Positions 33,855-44,978 are shown, counted from the first letter of the stretch. The stretch: DNA of 64,000 nucleotides from Ruegeria_C sp041537905 (GCF_041537905.1 NZ_JBGRUO010000021.1:1-64000); one strand, 5' to 3'. Numbers and translations: made by a program. Notes: generated by a model not told the origin, from the letters alone.

Positions 33855-35305
33855 GCCCCGGCCTGGCGCAGGGCGGGGTATAGCGCGCGATAGGTCTGGT
33901 AGGCCTCGTCATAGCGCGCCGTCAGATCGCTACGCGGCGCGATGGTTTCCGAAATCTCAGGCGCGGTCATGACTTGCGCCGGGTCCGCGCCGGTCTCAGC
34001 ACAGATCGCCAGACGGGCCGCACCCAAAGCCGCCCCGAATTCGCCACCCGCAGGCAGTGCCAGCGACAGACCCAGCGTCGAGGCCAGCGTTTCCAGCCAG
34101 AATCGCGACCGCGTGCCGCCGCCCACCGCAAGCACCGTTTCCAGATTGGCGCCGGTCTTGCGCAACGCCTCAAGACTGTCGCGCAGGGCGAAGGCGACGC
34201 CTTCCATAACCGCGCGGGTCAGGGCGTCGGTCTCCATCCCGATATCGAGCCCGACAAAGGCCCCGCGAATGGCGGCATCGTTATGCGGCGTCCGCTCGCC
34301 CGACAGATAGGGCAGGAAGGTCAGCGCGCCGGGCCCGGAGACCTGACGAGGCAGGGCCGCAGACAGTTGCTCAGGGCTTTGCCCGACGCTGCGCGACAGC
34401 CAGTTCAGGCAATCGGTGGCCGCAAGGATCACGCCCATCTGGTACCAGCGCCCCGGAACAGCGTGGCAGAAGGAATGCACCGCCGTTTCCGGCGCGGGCG
34501 CAAAACTGTCGCGCGCCGCCAGCAGAACCCCCGAGGTCCCAAGGGAAACAAAGCCGGTGCCTTCACCAAAACAGCCCGACCCGCAGGCCGCCGCCGCGTT
34601 GTCACCGCCACCGCCCGCTACCACGACCGGCCCGGTGATGCCCCATTCGGTACAGAGTGCCGCGCGCAATTGACCGCCCGCAGCACTGCCCTCGACCAGT
34701 TCAGGCATTTGTTCGCGCCGCATATGGCTGGTCTCCAACGCCTGCGCAGACCAGTCGCGCGCGCCGACATCCAGCCAGGTGGTTCCGGCACTGTCGGACA
34801 TATCGCTGATATGCGCCCCCGTCAGCCACAGACGTAGATAATCCTTCGGCAGCAACACTTTGGCGAGTTTCGCGAAAACCTCCGGCTCGTGCTCTGCGAC
34901 CCAGAGCAGCTTGGGCGCGGTGAAGCCCGGAAACACGATGTTGCCCGAGCTTTCGCGGATGCCCGGCTGCGCATCCAGCCACTGCGCCTGTTCGGCGGAT
35001 CGTGTGTCATTCCACAGGATGCAGGGCCGCAGCACGGTGTCATCTGCCCCGAGCAGCGTCGCGCCATGCATATGGCCGCTCAACCCGATACCGCGTAAGG
35101 CGCTGATTTCCCGTGGATAGGCCGCAGACAGTTCTGCCATGACGGCCCGACAGGCCTTGATCCAGTCCGCCGGGTCCTGCTCGGACCAGCCCGGTGCCGG
35201 ATGCGGGTTGGAATAGGACGCCTCGGCCGAGCCGACAACACGGCCATCGCCATCAATCAACAGCCCGCGCAGCCCGGACGTGCCCAGATCAAGTCCCAGA
35301 TACAC
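33851..35305 (-). CDS. xylB: Xylulokinase
   Basis: The 484-aa FGGY-family kinase phosphorylates D-xylulose to xylulose 5-phosphate. It opens with LGLDLGTSGLRGLLID (phosphate-1 motif) and continues with SGHMHGATLL, the substrate-contact segment LWNDTRSAEQ, and the C-terminal ATP motif AVGGGTRSRFWLETLAS. E. coli XylB also has 484 aa. The start is GTG at 35303-35305 with GGGAGA upstream. It lies directly behind a ROK-like operator and is translationally coupled to the di-heme peroxidase. Confidence 0.92.
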   Translation of the reverse strand: MYLGLDLGTSGLRGLLIDGDGRVVGSAEASYSNPHPAPGWSEQDPADWIKACRAVMAELSAAYPREISALRGIGLSGHMHGATLLGADDTVLRPCILWNDTRSAEQAQWLDAQPGIRESSGNIVFPGFTAPKLLWVAEHEPEVFAKLAKVLLPKDYLRLWLTGAHISDMSDSAGTTWLDVGARDWSAQALETSHMRREQMPELVEGSAAGGQLRAALCTEWGITGPVVVAGGGGDNAAAACGSGCFGEGTGFVSLGTSGVLLAARDSFAPAPETAVHSFCHAVPGRWYQMGVILAATDCLNWLSRSVGQSPEQLSAALPRQVSGPGALTFLPYLSGERTPHNDAAIRGAFVGLDIGMETDALTRAVMEGVAFALRDSLEALRKTGANLETVLAVGGGTRSRFWLETLASTLGLSLALPAGGEFGAALGAARLAICAETGADPAQVMTAPEISETIAPRSDLTARYDEAYQTYRALYPALRQAGA

Positions 35306-35318
35306 GGCTTTCTCCCAT

Positions 35319-35341
35319 TTTATTTTTACGGCAAAAATAAA
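35319..35341. promoter_or_regulatory. Putative ROK (XylR) operator upstream of xylB
   Basis: TTTATTTTT (35319-35327) and AAAAATAAA (35333-35341) are perfect 9-bp inverted repeats with a 5-base spacer, 14 bp upstream of the xylB GTG start. The half-sites and spacing match the core of the site before xylF at 29707-29735. The two copies, more than 5 kb apart, mark a regulon of xylFHGA, xylR and xylB-peroxidase. Confidence 0.7.
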
Positions 35342-35382
35342 TCGAGAAAGCCGCGCCTGTCAACAAATCCCGCGCCTGGCGG

Positions 35383-35961
35383 TCAGACATCCAACTCGTT
35401 CGAGGGGATGATCGGGAAAAACTGACCCGACGACCAGACGCCGAACCAGCCATCGGAGTGGCTGCCAAGTTCGACCAGCCGATAAAAGCTCTTGCGGTCG
35501 ATCAGCGCCTCAAGATCGGCGCGGATATGAATATAGGGCGATGGCTCGCCGGTCTGTGCATCCCGGACAAAGCGAATCGGATGATCCGGGCCAGCGGTAG
35601 CGCTGTCCTCGGTCTTGGTCACAAATTCCAGCACCTGATCCGTGCCACTGCCCGTCGCCTCGAAATCCACGGCGACAAAAGGCGCGTCATCCACGGTGAT
35701 ACCGACCTTTTCCACCGGCGTGACGAGGAAGTACTTGCCATCCTCCTTCTTGATCACCGACGAAAACAGCCGCACCAGTTCCGGTCTGCCGATGGGCGAG
35801 CCAAGATAAAACCACGTCCCGTCCCGCGCGATCCGCATGTCCAGATCGCCGCAAAAGGGGGGATTCCACAGATGCACCGGCGGCAATCCGCGCTTGCCAG
35901 CGGCCCGAACCGACGCCGCAATGCCATCTGCCGAGGGTGTAACGCTCTTTTGTTCGCTCAT
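35383..35961 (-). CDS. DUF1285 domain protein
   Basis: The protein, about 192 aa, has the DUF1285 body: PPVHLWNPPFCGDLDMRIARDGTWFYLGSPIGRPELVRLFSSV, then KVGITVDDAPFVAVDFE and the later HIRADLEALIDRKSFYRLVELG. No catalytic motif is known. Roseobacter-type genomes usually place it next to a MoxR ATPase gene, as here, 65 bp away and divergent. Starts at 35961, 35973 or 36003 are all possible; 35961 (MSEQK) fits the usual length best, but no ribosome site settles it. Confidence 0.75.
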   Translation of the reverse strand: MSEQKSVTPSADGIAASVRAAGKRGLPPVHLWNPPFCGDLDMRIARDGTWFYLGSPIGRPELVRLFSSVIKKEDGKYFLVTPVEKVGITVDDAPFVAVDFEATGSGTDQVLEFVTKTEDSATAGPDHPIRFVRDAQTGEPSPYIHIRADLEALIDRKSFYRLVELGSHSDGWFGVWSSGQFFPIIPSNELDV

Positions 35962-36026
35962 TGTTTTTGCCATTTCCGGTGAGAGAGATACACTCACAAC
36001 CATAGACGCCCACAGAAAGGAATGAC

Positions 36027-37030
<1,004 letters not shown>

Positions 37031-37034
<4 letters not shown>

Positions 37035-37906
37035 CGCCTGCCCTGACCCTCAGGGAACGATCCGAGGCCGAAGCATCGCGCCTGCCGCCGCTGCTGGCGC
37101 GGGCCGAGCATCTGGCGGGCACCGTCCTGCTGGGCGATCACGGCCGCCGCCGCGCCGGGCTGGGCGATGATTTCTGGCAATACCGCCCGGCACAGCACGG
37201 CGACAGCAAACGCCTGATCGACCACCGCCGCTCGGCGCGCGGCGATCAGCAATTCGTGCGCGAGCGCGAGTGGCAGATTGCGCAATCGGTGATGCTGTGG
37301 GTCGATCAGGGCGCCTCGATGCGGTTTGCCTCGGACAAGGCCCTGCCGACCAAGGCCGACCGGGCCCGGCTGGTTGGGCTGGCCATCGCGATCCTTCTGA
37401 TCCGGGGCGGTGAGCGGGTTGGCCTGACCGGCACAACACTGCCGCCCCGCCGCGGCAATGCGCAGATCATCCGGCTGGCCGAGGCCTGGGCGCAGGATGC
37501 CGAGCCCGACTACCAGCCCCCCGAACACCGCGCCATGATCCCGCATGCGCGCGCCGTATTCCTGTCAGATTTTCTGGGCGATCTTGACGAAGTGGAACTG
37601 GCCCTGACAAAGGCCGCCGATCGTGGCGTGCGCGGGGTTTTGATGATGACCCTTGATCCGAGTGAAGAAGAGTTCCCATATCAGGGGCGGACCATCTTCG
37701 AAAGCGTCGGCGGCACGTTTCGTCACGAAACCCTGAAGGCCGGGGACCTTAAGCCGCGCTACATCGCCCGTCTGGCGGAAAGGAAGGACAGGCTGAAACA
37801 CCTGTGTCACGCGACCGGATGGCAGTTCGGCCTGCATCATACCGGGGACAGTGCCCAGGCGGCGCTGCTGTGGATTTACCGCGCGCTTGATGGTGGCCAT
37901 CGGTGA
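37031..37906 (+). CDS. DUF58 domain protein
   Basis: The 291-aa cytoplasmic protein has the DUF58 signature GDDFWQYRPAQHGDSKRLIDHRRSARGDQQFVRERE (about residues 47-82, split here by family spacing) followed by a VWA-like fold (VMLWVDQGASMRF and VFLSDFLGD). DUF58 proteins pair with MoxR ATPases. The start is a GTG overlapping moxR; its stop overlaps the next GTG, so the set is strictly coupled. The client is not known. Confidence 0.87.
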
Positions 37907-40674
37907 CGGTGATTGGCGGCATAGGCTTCACCGCGCCCTGGCTGTTGCTGGGTCTTCTGGCGCTGCCGGTGCTGTGGCTGATCCTGCGTGCGGTCCCGCC
38001 TGCACCGATCCGCCGCCTGTTCCCTGCCGTCACCCTGCTGCTGGGTCTGCGCGATGATGAAAGCGTCTCGGACCGGACACCGTGGTGGTTGTTGCTGTTG
38101 CGGATGCTGGCTGTGGCTGCGGTGATCACCGGCCTTGCCGGACCGGTGCTGAACCCCTCGCGCGAAGCCAGCGGTTCTGGCCCGCTGCTGATCGTTCTCG
38201 ATGCGAGCTGGGCCGGGGCCACGGCCTGGCCCGACAAGATAGCTCTGTTGGATGCACAGCTTGGAGAGGCCGGGCGCACCGGCAGACCAGTCTCGATCCT
38301 GCGTCTGAGCGCCCCCGAACAACCCGTCTTCCAGAGCGCCGATGTCTGGCGCAACCGTCTGCCGGGGCTGGAGCCGATGCCTTGGCAGCCTGCCATTGCC
38401 CAGATCACCAGTGCCGAGACCGCCATCGCCTCCATCGACGAAAGCTTTGAAACCCGCTGGTTCAGTGACGGGCTGGACTATGCGGGCCGCGACCGGATTC
38501 TGGCTGCACTCGACAGCGCTGGTCCGGTCAGCGTCTACCAGACCGAGAAACCGGTTCTGGGCATGTTGCCGTCTTTCTTCGAAGATGGCGCCATTCAACT
38601 GCGCGCCATTCGCAGCCCGTCAACGCTGCCGCAGGAGGGCACCATTCTGGCCCATGGCCGCGACCCGGGCGGCACCGCGCGGGTTCTGGCCTCGGCCACC
38701 GCCAGCTTTGCGTCCGGGGAAACCCATGCCGAAACTGCGCTGTCGCTGCCTTCGGAATTGCGCGCGCGGATCACCCGGTTCGAGTTGCAGGGGCAACGTT
38801 CTGCCGGTGCCGTGACACTGGCTGATGACAGCCTGCGCCGCCGCGAGGTTGCGCTGATCGCCGGGCGCGAAGACCGCGAAGGGCTGGAACTGCTGTCACC
38901 GCTGCATTATCTGGAACAGGCGCTGCAACCAACCGCCGAGCTGCTGAACGGCGCGCTTGCCGATATCCTGCCCGCCAAACCCGATGTCATCGTGCTGGCC
39001 GATGTGGCCACGCTGTCAGGTGCCGAAGAAACCGCGCTGACCGAATGGGTCGAAGAGGGCGGCTTGCTGCTGCGCTTTGCCGGGCCGCGCCTTGCCGCGA
39101 GCGAAGTCAGCCGCAATGACGAGCATCCGCTGATGCCGGTACGCCTGCGCTCCGGTGGGCGGTCTGTGGGCGGCGCGATGAGCTGGGGCGAACCCAAGGC
39201 ACTGGCCCCCTTCCCCGACACCTCGCCGTTCTTTGGCCTGCCAGTGCCCGACGATGTTCGTGTGACAGCGCAGGTGATGGCGCAGCCCGATCCCACGCTG
39301 GCCGACCGGGTCATTGCCGCGCTCAGCGACGGCACGCCGCTGGTCACCCGCAAACCGCTGGGTCAGGGTCAGATCGTGCTGTTCCACGTCACCGCCAATG
39401 CCGAATGGTCGAGCCTGCCGCTGTCGGGACTGTTTGTCGAAATGCTGGAACGGCTCGCCGTCTCCTCCTCGGCCAAGCCGCCCGAGGCGGAAGATCTGGC
39501 GGGCACAACATGGACCCCGGTGCAGGTGCTGGACGGCTTTGGCGCGCTGGAAGAGGCGGGCAACCTGCCGGGCGTCGAGGGGGCCGCATTGGCCGAAGAC
39601 CCGCTCGGCCCCGATCTGCGCCCCGGTATCTATGCCAGCGAAGACCGGCGGCTGGCCCGTAATGTGCTGACCGCCGAGGCTGATCTGGTGCCCGTGACCT
39701 GGCCTTCCGACATCCCGGTCGAAGGCCTTACGGTCGAACGCGAGACACCGCTGGGCGGTCCGTTACTGAGCTTGGCGCTGCTGTTACTGCTGCTCGATGT
39801 GATCGCCTCGCTGGCGCTGTCGGGCCGCTTGCGGATGGCGACCTTGGCCCCTGCTCTCCTGCTCGGGCTGGCATTCTCGCTGGTCTCGCCGGAAGCGCGC
39901 GCGCAGGAGGGCGAGGAGACCGATTTCGCCCTCTCCGCCACCGCTGAACTGGTTCTGGCCCATGTGCTGACCGGCGACCGCAACGTTGATGATGTGGCGC
40001 AGGCCGGTTTGCGGGGCCTCAGCGAGATCCTCAGCTATCGCACGTCGGTGGAACCGGTGGAGCCGGTCGGCATCGACCTTGAGCGTGACGAACTGGCCTT
40101 CTTTCCCTTCCTCTACTGGCCGATCTCGCCGGATCAGCCGCAGCCTTCGGACGCAGCCTATTCAAAACTGAACGCCTATCTCAGATCAGGCGGCATGATC
40201 CTCTTTGACACGCGAGACGCCGATATCGCGCGGTTCGGGGCAGGCAGCCCGAATGGGCGCAAATTGCAGCAACTGGCTGCCCCGCTGGACGTGCCCCCGC
40301 TGGAACCGGTGCCGCGCGATCACGTGCTGACCCGCACCTTCTACTTGCTGCAGGATTTCCCCGGTCGCCATCAGGGTGCGGATGTCTGGGTCGAGGCCGC
40401 CCCACCCGATGCCGAACAGATCGAGGGCATGCCCTTCCGCAATCTCAATGACGGGGTCACCCCGCTGATCATTGGTGGCAATGACTGGGCCGCAGCCTGG
40501 GCCATCGACGGCAACGGCCGCCCGTTGCTGCCGGTCGGACGCGGCTTTGCCGGCGAGCGACAGCGGGAACTGGCCTATCGCTTTGGCGTCAATCTGGTGA
40601 TGCATGTGCTGACCGGTAACTATAAATCCGATCAGGTGCATGTGCCCGCACTTCTGGACAGGTTGGGACAATGA
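37903..40674 (+). CDS. BatA-like membrane protein with DUF4159 domain
   Basis: The 923-aa protein begins with two transmembrane segments of the aerotolerance regulator (BatA) N-terminus (TAPWLLLGLLALPVLWLIL and WWLLLLRMLAVAAVITGLAG). A long periplasmic or cytoplasmic region with a GATase-like fold (DVIVLADVATLSGAEE, about residue 365) follows, then a transmembrane pair around 615-665 and a C-terminal DUF4159 domain (about 690-915; ELAFFPFLYWPISPDQPQPS, FDTRDAD). Start is GTG overlapping the DUF58 stop. This large form is frequent in alphaproteobacteria; its task is unknown, probably cell-envelope maintenance with MoxR. Confidence 0.84.
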   Translation: MTVIGGIGFTAPWLLLGLLALPVLWLILRAVPPAPIRRLFPAVTLLLGLRDDESVSDRTPWWLLLLRMLAVAAVITGLAGPVLNPSREASGSGPLLIVLDASWAGATAWPDKIALLDAQLGEAGRTGRPVSILRLSAPEQPVFQSADVWRNRLPGLEPMPWQPAIAQITSAETAIASIDESFETRWFSDGLDYAGRDRILAALDSAGPVSVYQTEKPVLGMLPSFFEDGAIQLRAIRSPSTLPQEGTILAHGRDPGGTARVLASATASFASGETHAETALSLPSELRARITRFELQGQRSAGAVTLADDSLRRREVALIAGREDREGLELLSPLHYLEQALQPTAELLNGALADILPAKPDVIVLADVATLSGAEETALTEWVEEGGLLLRFAGPRLAASEVSRNDEHPLMPVRLRSGGRSVGGAMSWGEPKALAPFPDTSPFFGLPVPDDVRVTAQVMAQPDPTLADRVIAALSDGTPLVTRKPLGQGQIVLFHVTANAEWSSLPLSGLFVEMLERLAVSSSAKPPEAEDLAGTTWTPVQVLDGFGALEEAGNLPGVEGAALAEDPLGPDLRPGIYASEDRRLARNVLTAEADLVPVTWPSDIPVEGLTVERETPLGGPLLSLALLLLLLDVIASLALSGRLRMATLAPALLLGLAFSLVSPEARAQEGEETDFALSATAELVLAHVLTGDRNVDDVAQAGLRGLSEILSYRTSVEPVEPVGIDLERDELAFFPFLYWPISPDQPQPSDAAYSKLNAYLRSGGMILFDTRDADIARFGAGSPNGRKLQQLAAPLDVPPLEPVPRDHVLTRTFYLLQDFPGRHQGADVWVEAAPPDAEQIEGMPFRNLNDGVTPLIIGGNDWAAAWAIDGNGRPLLPVGRGFAGERQRELAYRFGVNLVMHVLTGNYKSDQVHVPALLDRLGQ

Positions 40675-42713
40675 CAGGAAGTATCGTCTTTGACCCGCTG
40701 ATCCCGTGGCCTGCCCTGGCTGTTTTGGCCATTCTTGCCGGTGCCGGGGTCATATTGGCGCTCTGGCGTGGCTTGTCCGGTTGGGCATTGCGGGGCCTTG
40801 CGGCGCTCGTTCTGCTAGGTGCGCTGGCAGGCCCGGCCTATCAGATTGAGGACCGCGCGCCGCTCAGCGATATCGTGATCCTGCTGGAAGATCACAGCGC
40901 CAGCCAGACCCTGGCCGACCGGCAACAGCAGACCCAAGAAGCGGCGGATGCGCTTGCCGCGACGATCGAGGCTCGTGACAACACCGAATTGCGCCGAGTC
41001 CGCGTCGGCGATGGTGAAGGCGACGCAGGCACTCAGCTAATGAGCGCACTTTCCGAGGTCTTGGCAGAGGAACCCCGCGCGCGGGTCGCCGGGATCATCG
41101 CGCTCTCGGATGGTCGGGTGCATGATGCCGATATGGCCCCGCAACTGCCCGCGCCGATGCATCTGTTGTTATCGGGTCGGTCCGACGATTGGGATCGCCG
41201 CCTGATCGTCAAGAACGCCCCCGCCTTTGCCATCATTGACGAGCCGGTGACCCTGACATTGCGGATCGAGGATAGCGGCGCTACGCCTGCTGACCAACGC
41301 TCGGCCCCGCTGCAAATCTCGGTCGATGGGGCCGAGCCGGATACCTTCACCGTGCCTATCGGGCAAGATATCGATCTGCCCGTGACCCTCACCCATGGCG
41401 GGCGCAACGTAATCCAGTTCACTGTTCCTGCCGCCGAGGGCGAGTTGACGGACCGCAACAACACCGCGCTGATCCAGATGAACGGCGTGCGTGACCGGCT
41501 GCGGGTGCTGCTGGTCTCGGGCGAGCCGCATCCCGGCGGGCGCACATGGCGCAACCTGCTGAAATCCGACAGTGCCGTCGATCTTGTGCATTTTACCATC
41601 CTGCGCCCGCCCGAAAAGCAGGATGGCGTGCCGGTGGATGAACTGTCGCTGATCGCTTTTCCCACGCGCGAGCTTTTTCTGGAAAAGATCAACGATTTCG
41701 ACCTGATCATCTTTGACCGCTACAAGCGGCGCGGTATCCTGCCCGCGATCTATCTGGACAATGTCTCGCAATATGTCGCGGATGGCGGCGCCGTTCTGGT
41801 CGCCGCCGGGCCTGACTTTGCCACCGCCGACAGCATCTATCGCTCGCCGCTGGGGCCAACCCTGCCCGCACAGCCCACCGCCCGTGTGATCGAAGAACGC
41901 TACATGCCACAGGTGACTGAACTGGGCGAACGCCATCCGGTTACCGCCGATCTGGGCGGGATCGAAGAGTGGGGCGCGTGGCTGCGTCAGGTTGATGTCT
42001 TTCCCAGATCAGGCAATGTGGTGATGAGTGGCATCGACGAGCGTCCGCTTCTGATCCTGGATCGAGTCGGCGAAGGCCGGGTCGCGCTGCTGGCCTCCGA
42101 TCACGCCTGGCTCTGGAGCCGGGGCTATGAAGGCGGCGGGCCGCAACTGGAACTGCTGCGTCGGCTGGCCCATTGGATGATGAAGGAACCCGAGCTTGAG
42201 GAAGAGGCGCTCTGGGCCGATGCGCAGGGCCGCACCATGCGCATCATCCGCCGCACGCTTGAGGAAGAGATCGGTCCGGTAACCATCACCCGGCCCAATG
42301 GCGAGACTGAGACTGTCACCTTGCAGGAGGTCTCACCCGGTCGCTTCGAGGCGCTTTATACAGGGCCTGAGATCGGCCTTTATCGCTTGCAGGAAGGCGA
42401 GCGCCAGGCGGTTATCGGCCTTGGCCCAGCTGCCCCGCGCGAATTCGAACAGACCATTGCGACGGGCGAGGTTCTCGACCCGATCCTGGCCACCATGCGC
42501 GGCGGCGTGATGCGTCTGGAAGACGGGCTGCCCTCGATCCGGTCGGTGCGCGAAGGGCGTCCCGCAGCAGGGCGGGGCTGGATCGGGCTGACACCACGTG
42601 GCGCCTATGAAACCCGCGATGTGACGCAAACCGCCTTGCTGCCGCCCTGGCTGGTCCTGTTCCTCGCTGCCGGTTTCATCTTGGCAGGCTGGCTGCGCGA
42701 AGGCCGCCACTGA
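40671..42713 (+). CDS. Large membrane protein of the MoxR/DUF4159 operon (glutamine-amidotransferase-like fold)
   Basis: The 680-aa protein has two N-terminal transmembrane helices (ALAVLAILAGAGVILALW and LRGLAALVLLGALAGPAY), a VWA-like segment (IVILLEDHSASQTLADRQ, GIIALSDGRVHD), a central region with a GATase-like segment (VLLVSGEPHPGGRTWRN; FDLIIFDRYKRRGILPAIYL), and one C-terminal helix (LVLFLAAGFILAGWL). It overlaps DUF4159 by 4 bp and ends the operon. The DxSxS metal site is replaced by EDHSAS, so metal binding may be lost. Function unknown; its conserved place suggests a complex with the three upstream products. Confidence 0.75.
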   Translation: MTGSIVFDPLIPWPALAVLAILAGAGVILALWRGLSGWALRGLAALVLLGALAGPAYQIEDRAPLSDIVILLEDHSASQTLADRQQQTQEAADALAATIEARDNTELRRVRVGDGEGDAGTQLMSALSEVLAEEPRARVAGIIALSDGRVHDADMAPQLPAPMHLLLSGRSDDWDRRLIVKNAPAFAIIDEPVTLTLRIEDSGATPADQRSAPLQISVDGAEPDTFTVPIGQDIDLPVTLTHGGRNVIQFTVPAAEGELTDRNNTALIQMNGVRDRLRVLLVSGEPHPGGRTWRNLLKSDSAVDLVHFTILRPPEKQDGVPVDELSLIAFPTRELFLEKINDFDLIIFDRYKRRGILPAIYLDNVSQYVADGGAVLVAAGPDFATADSIYRSPLGPTLPAQPTARVIEERYMPQVTELGERHPVTADLGGIEEWGAWLRQVDVFPRSGNVVMSGIDERPLLILDRVGEGRVALLASDHAWLWSRGYEGGGPQLELLRRLAHWMMKEPELEEEALWADAQGRTMRIIRRTLEEEIGPVTITRPNGETETVTLQEVSPGRFEALYTGPEIGLYRLQEGERQAVIGLGPAAPREFEQTIATGEVLDPILATMRGGVMRLEDGLPSIRSVREGRPAAGRGWIGLTPRGAYETRDVTQTALLPPWLVLFLAAGFILAGWLREGRH

Positions 42714-42792
42714 TCCGAAGATCAAATCTGAACGTGAGAGGACCCGGATTACCGCGTCAGGTCTCGCTGCGCGGGTTTGTGAAATTCTATTT

Positions 42793-42812
42793 ATGGGGAA
42801 TGAATTCCACAT
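42793..42812. promoter_or_regulatory. Putative IclR-type operator upstream of the pim-like operon
   Basis: The 20-bp imperfect palindrome ATGGGGAATGAATTCCACAT pairs 8 of 10 positions and has the core GGAAT-2 bp-ATTCC. Known IclR-family operators often have TGGAA and TTCCA half-sites. It lies 68-87 bp before the TTG start of the first gene of an operon whose last gene encodes an IclR regulator. Repeated GAAATT sequences flank it. Prediction only. Confidence 0.55.
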
Positions 42813-42879
42813 ATTGAAATTTCTAAGGCAATCTTCTATCCCTCTGCCAATATGAGGCAGCAGAGAGAAGGGGCCGGTT

Positions 42880-44967
42880 TTGTCGCATCCAGTCACGATG
42901 GAGCTTCACGGCGATATTGCCGTGATCCAAGTGTCCAACCCGCCGGTCAACGCCTTGTCCCAAGCCGTGCGCGCCGGGCTCTCTGACACCGTCACGCAGG
43001 CCGCAGAGATGGCGGAGGTCAAAGCCATCCTGATCTGCTGCGCGGGCCGAACCTTCATCGCCGGGGCGGATATCCGCGAATTTGGCAAACCGTTGATGGA
43101 GCCCTCGCTTCCCGACGTAATCGACCAGATCGAGGCCTCGACCAAACCGGTTGTGATCGCTTTGCATGGCACCGCTTTGGGCGGCGGGCTGGAACTGGCT
43201 CTGGGCGGGCACTACCGCATTGCGCTGGCTTCCGCGCGTTTCGGGCTGCCAGAGGTGATGCTGGGCCTGTTGCCCGGCGCGGGCGGCACCCAGCGTTTGC
43301 CACGGCTGGTGCCGATGTCCAATGCGATCGACATGATCACCTCGGGCCGCCAGATCGGCGCGCAAGACGCGCTTGAGTTTGGCCTGATCGACCAGATCGC
43401 GGACAATGACGATATCCGGAACGCGGGTCTGGGCTATGCCAAAACGTTGATCGAAACGGGCGCTGCACCGCGCCCCACCAACCGCCTCGCCTGCAATCCG
43501 CCGGAGCCGGGTGCAATGGATGCGGCGCGCACCAAGCTGGCAAAATCCGCACGTGGTCAGATCGCCCCGCAAAAGGCTCTGGACGCGCTTCGGGGCGCGG
43601 TTGACCTGCCATTTGCCGAGGGTCTTGCGCAGGAGCGGGAGTTGTTCAAGGAACTGATGGCGTCGGATCAGCGCGGCGCGATGATCCACGCGTTTTTTGC
43701 CGAGCGGCAGGTTGGAAAGCTGGACGAGATCAAGGGCGTCGCCCCGCGCGACGTCCAGACTCTGGGCGTCGTCGGCGGCGGCACCATGGGCGCGGGCATC
43801 GCCACGAACGCCTTGCTTGCCGGCCTCAAGGTAACACTGGTCGAGCGTCATTCAGAGGCCGCAGATCGGGCACATGCGGCGGTCTCCGGCCTGCTGAAAG
43901 GCGCAGTGAAGCGGGGTAAGCTGGCCGAGGTAAAATATGGCGAAATCATGTCTGATTGCTTTAAAACCACAACAGATTACCAGGAATTTGCTCAATCCGA
44001 CATCGTGATTGAAGCGGTTTTTGAAAGCCTCGATGTGAAAAAAGAGGTGTTCGAAAAGCTGGATGCAGTCTGCAAACCCGGCGCAATCCTGGCCAGCAAC
44101 ACCTCATATCTGGATGTGGACGCCATCGCCGCGATGACCGCACGCCCCGAAGATGTGATCGGTCTGCATTTCTTCTCGCCTGCCCATGTCATGAAGCTGC
44201 TGGAGATCGTGGTCGCGGACCGGACCGCCCCGGAAGTCACCGCAACCGGCTTTGCGCTGGCAAAGACCCTTGGCAAGGTCGCGGTCCGTGCGGGCGTCTG
44301 TGACGGATTCATCGGCAACCGCATCTTGTCGCATTATCGCAAGTCGCTGGACGGCACGGTGATCGCCGGGGCCAGCCCGTTCGACGTCGATCGTGCACTG
44401 GTCCGGTTTGGCCTCGCCATGGGGCCATACGCGGTCAGCGATCTGGCCGGGCTGGATATCGGCTGGGCCACCCGCAAGCGCCTGGCCCCCACCCGCGACC
44501 CGCGCGAGGCTTATGCCGAGTTCGCAGACCGTCTGTGTGAGATGGGCCGCTTTGGCCGCAAGACCGGCAGGGGCTATTACCTTTACGGCGATGGCCGCCC
44601 CACACCCGATCCCGAGGTTGACGCGATCATTGCACAGGAACGCGCGGCCAAAGGCATCGAAGCCCGTGCGCTTTCCGATCAAGAGATCATCGACCGCTAC
44701 ATGGCAGCCATGGTGAACGAGGCCGCACGGGTGGTCGACGAAGGCATCGCGCGCCGCCCGCTCGACGTCGATGTCACCTTGCTCAACGGCTACGGGTTTC
44801 CGCGTTGGCGCGGAGGTCCGATGTATTATGCCGATACGGTCGGACTGGATAAGATCCTGCGCGACATCACCATATTTGCCGCCGAGGATGACTTCCTCTG
44901 GCAGCCCGCACCGCTGCTGCAGCGGTTGGTGGATGAGGGCAAGACTTTCGCCAGCCTGAACACATAA
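42880..44967 (+). CDS. Bifunctional enoyl-CoA hydratase/3-hydroxyacyl-CoA dehydrogenase (PimF/FadJ-like)
   Basis: The 695-aa enzyme hydrates enoyl-CoA and oxidises 3-hydroxyacyl-CoA. Residues 1-180 form the crotonase domain with catalytic Glu105 (GTALGGGLELALGGH) and Glu125 (FGLPEVMLGLLPGAGG); residues about 290-475 form the NAD domain (VVGGGTMGAGIATNALLAG), and two C-terminal 3HCDH domains follow. The layout equals PimF of Rhodopseudomonas palustris. The TTG at 42880, seven bases after AAGGGG, is the likely start; ATG at 42898 is an alternative. It leads an operon with thiolase and two acyl-CoA dehydrogenases. Confidence 0.88.
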   Translation: MSHPVTMELHGDIAVIQVSNPPVNALSQAVRAGLSDTVTQAAEMAEVKAILICCAGRTFIAGADIREFGKPLMEPSLPDVIDQIEASTKPVVIALHGTALGGGLELALGGHYRIALASARFGLPEVMLGLLPGAGGTQRLPRLVPMSNAIDMITSGRQIGAQDALEFGLIDQIADNDDIRNAGLGYAKTLIETGAAPRPTNRLACNPPEPGAMDAARTKLAKSARGQIAPQKALDALRGAVDLPFAEGLAQERELFKELMASDQRGAMIHAFFAERQVGKLDEIKGVAPRDVQTLGVVGGGTMGAGIATNALLAGLKVTLVERHSEAADRAHAAVSGLLKGAVKRGKLAEVKYGEIMSDCFKTTTDYQEFAQSDIVIEAVFESLDVKKEVFEKLDAVCKPGAILASNTSYLDVDAIAAMTARPEDVIGLHFFSPAHVMKLLEIVVADRTAPEVTATGFALAKTLGKVAVRAGVCDGFIGNRILSHYRKSLDGTVIAGASPFDVDRALVRFGLAMGPYAVSDLAGLDIGWATRKRLAPTRDPREAYAEFADRLCEMGRFGRKTGRGYYLYGDGRPTPDPEVDAIIAQERAAKGIEARALSDQEIIDRYMAAMVNEAARVVDEGIARRPLDVDVTLLNGYGFPRWRGGPMYYADTVGLDKILRDITIFAAEDDFLWQPAPLLQRLVDEGKTFASLNT

Positions 44968-44978
44968 GGATCATTGCG

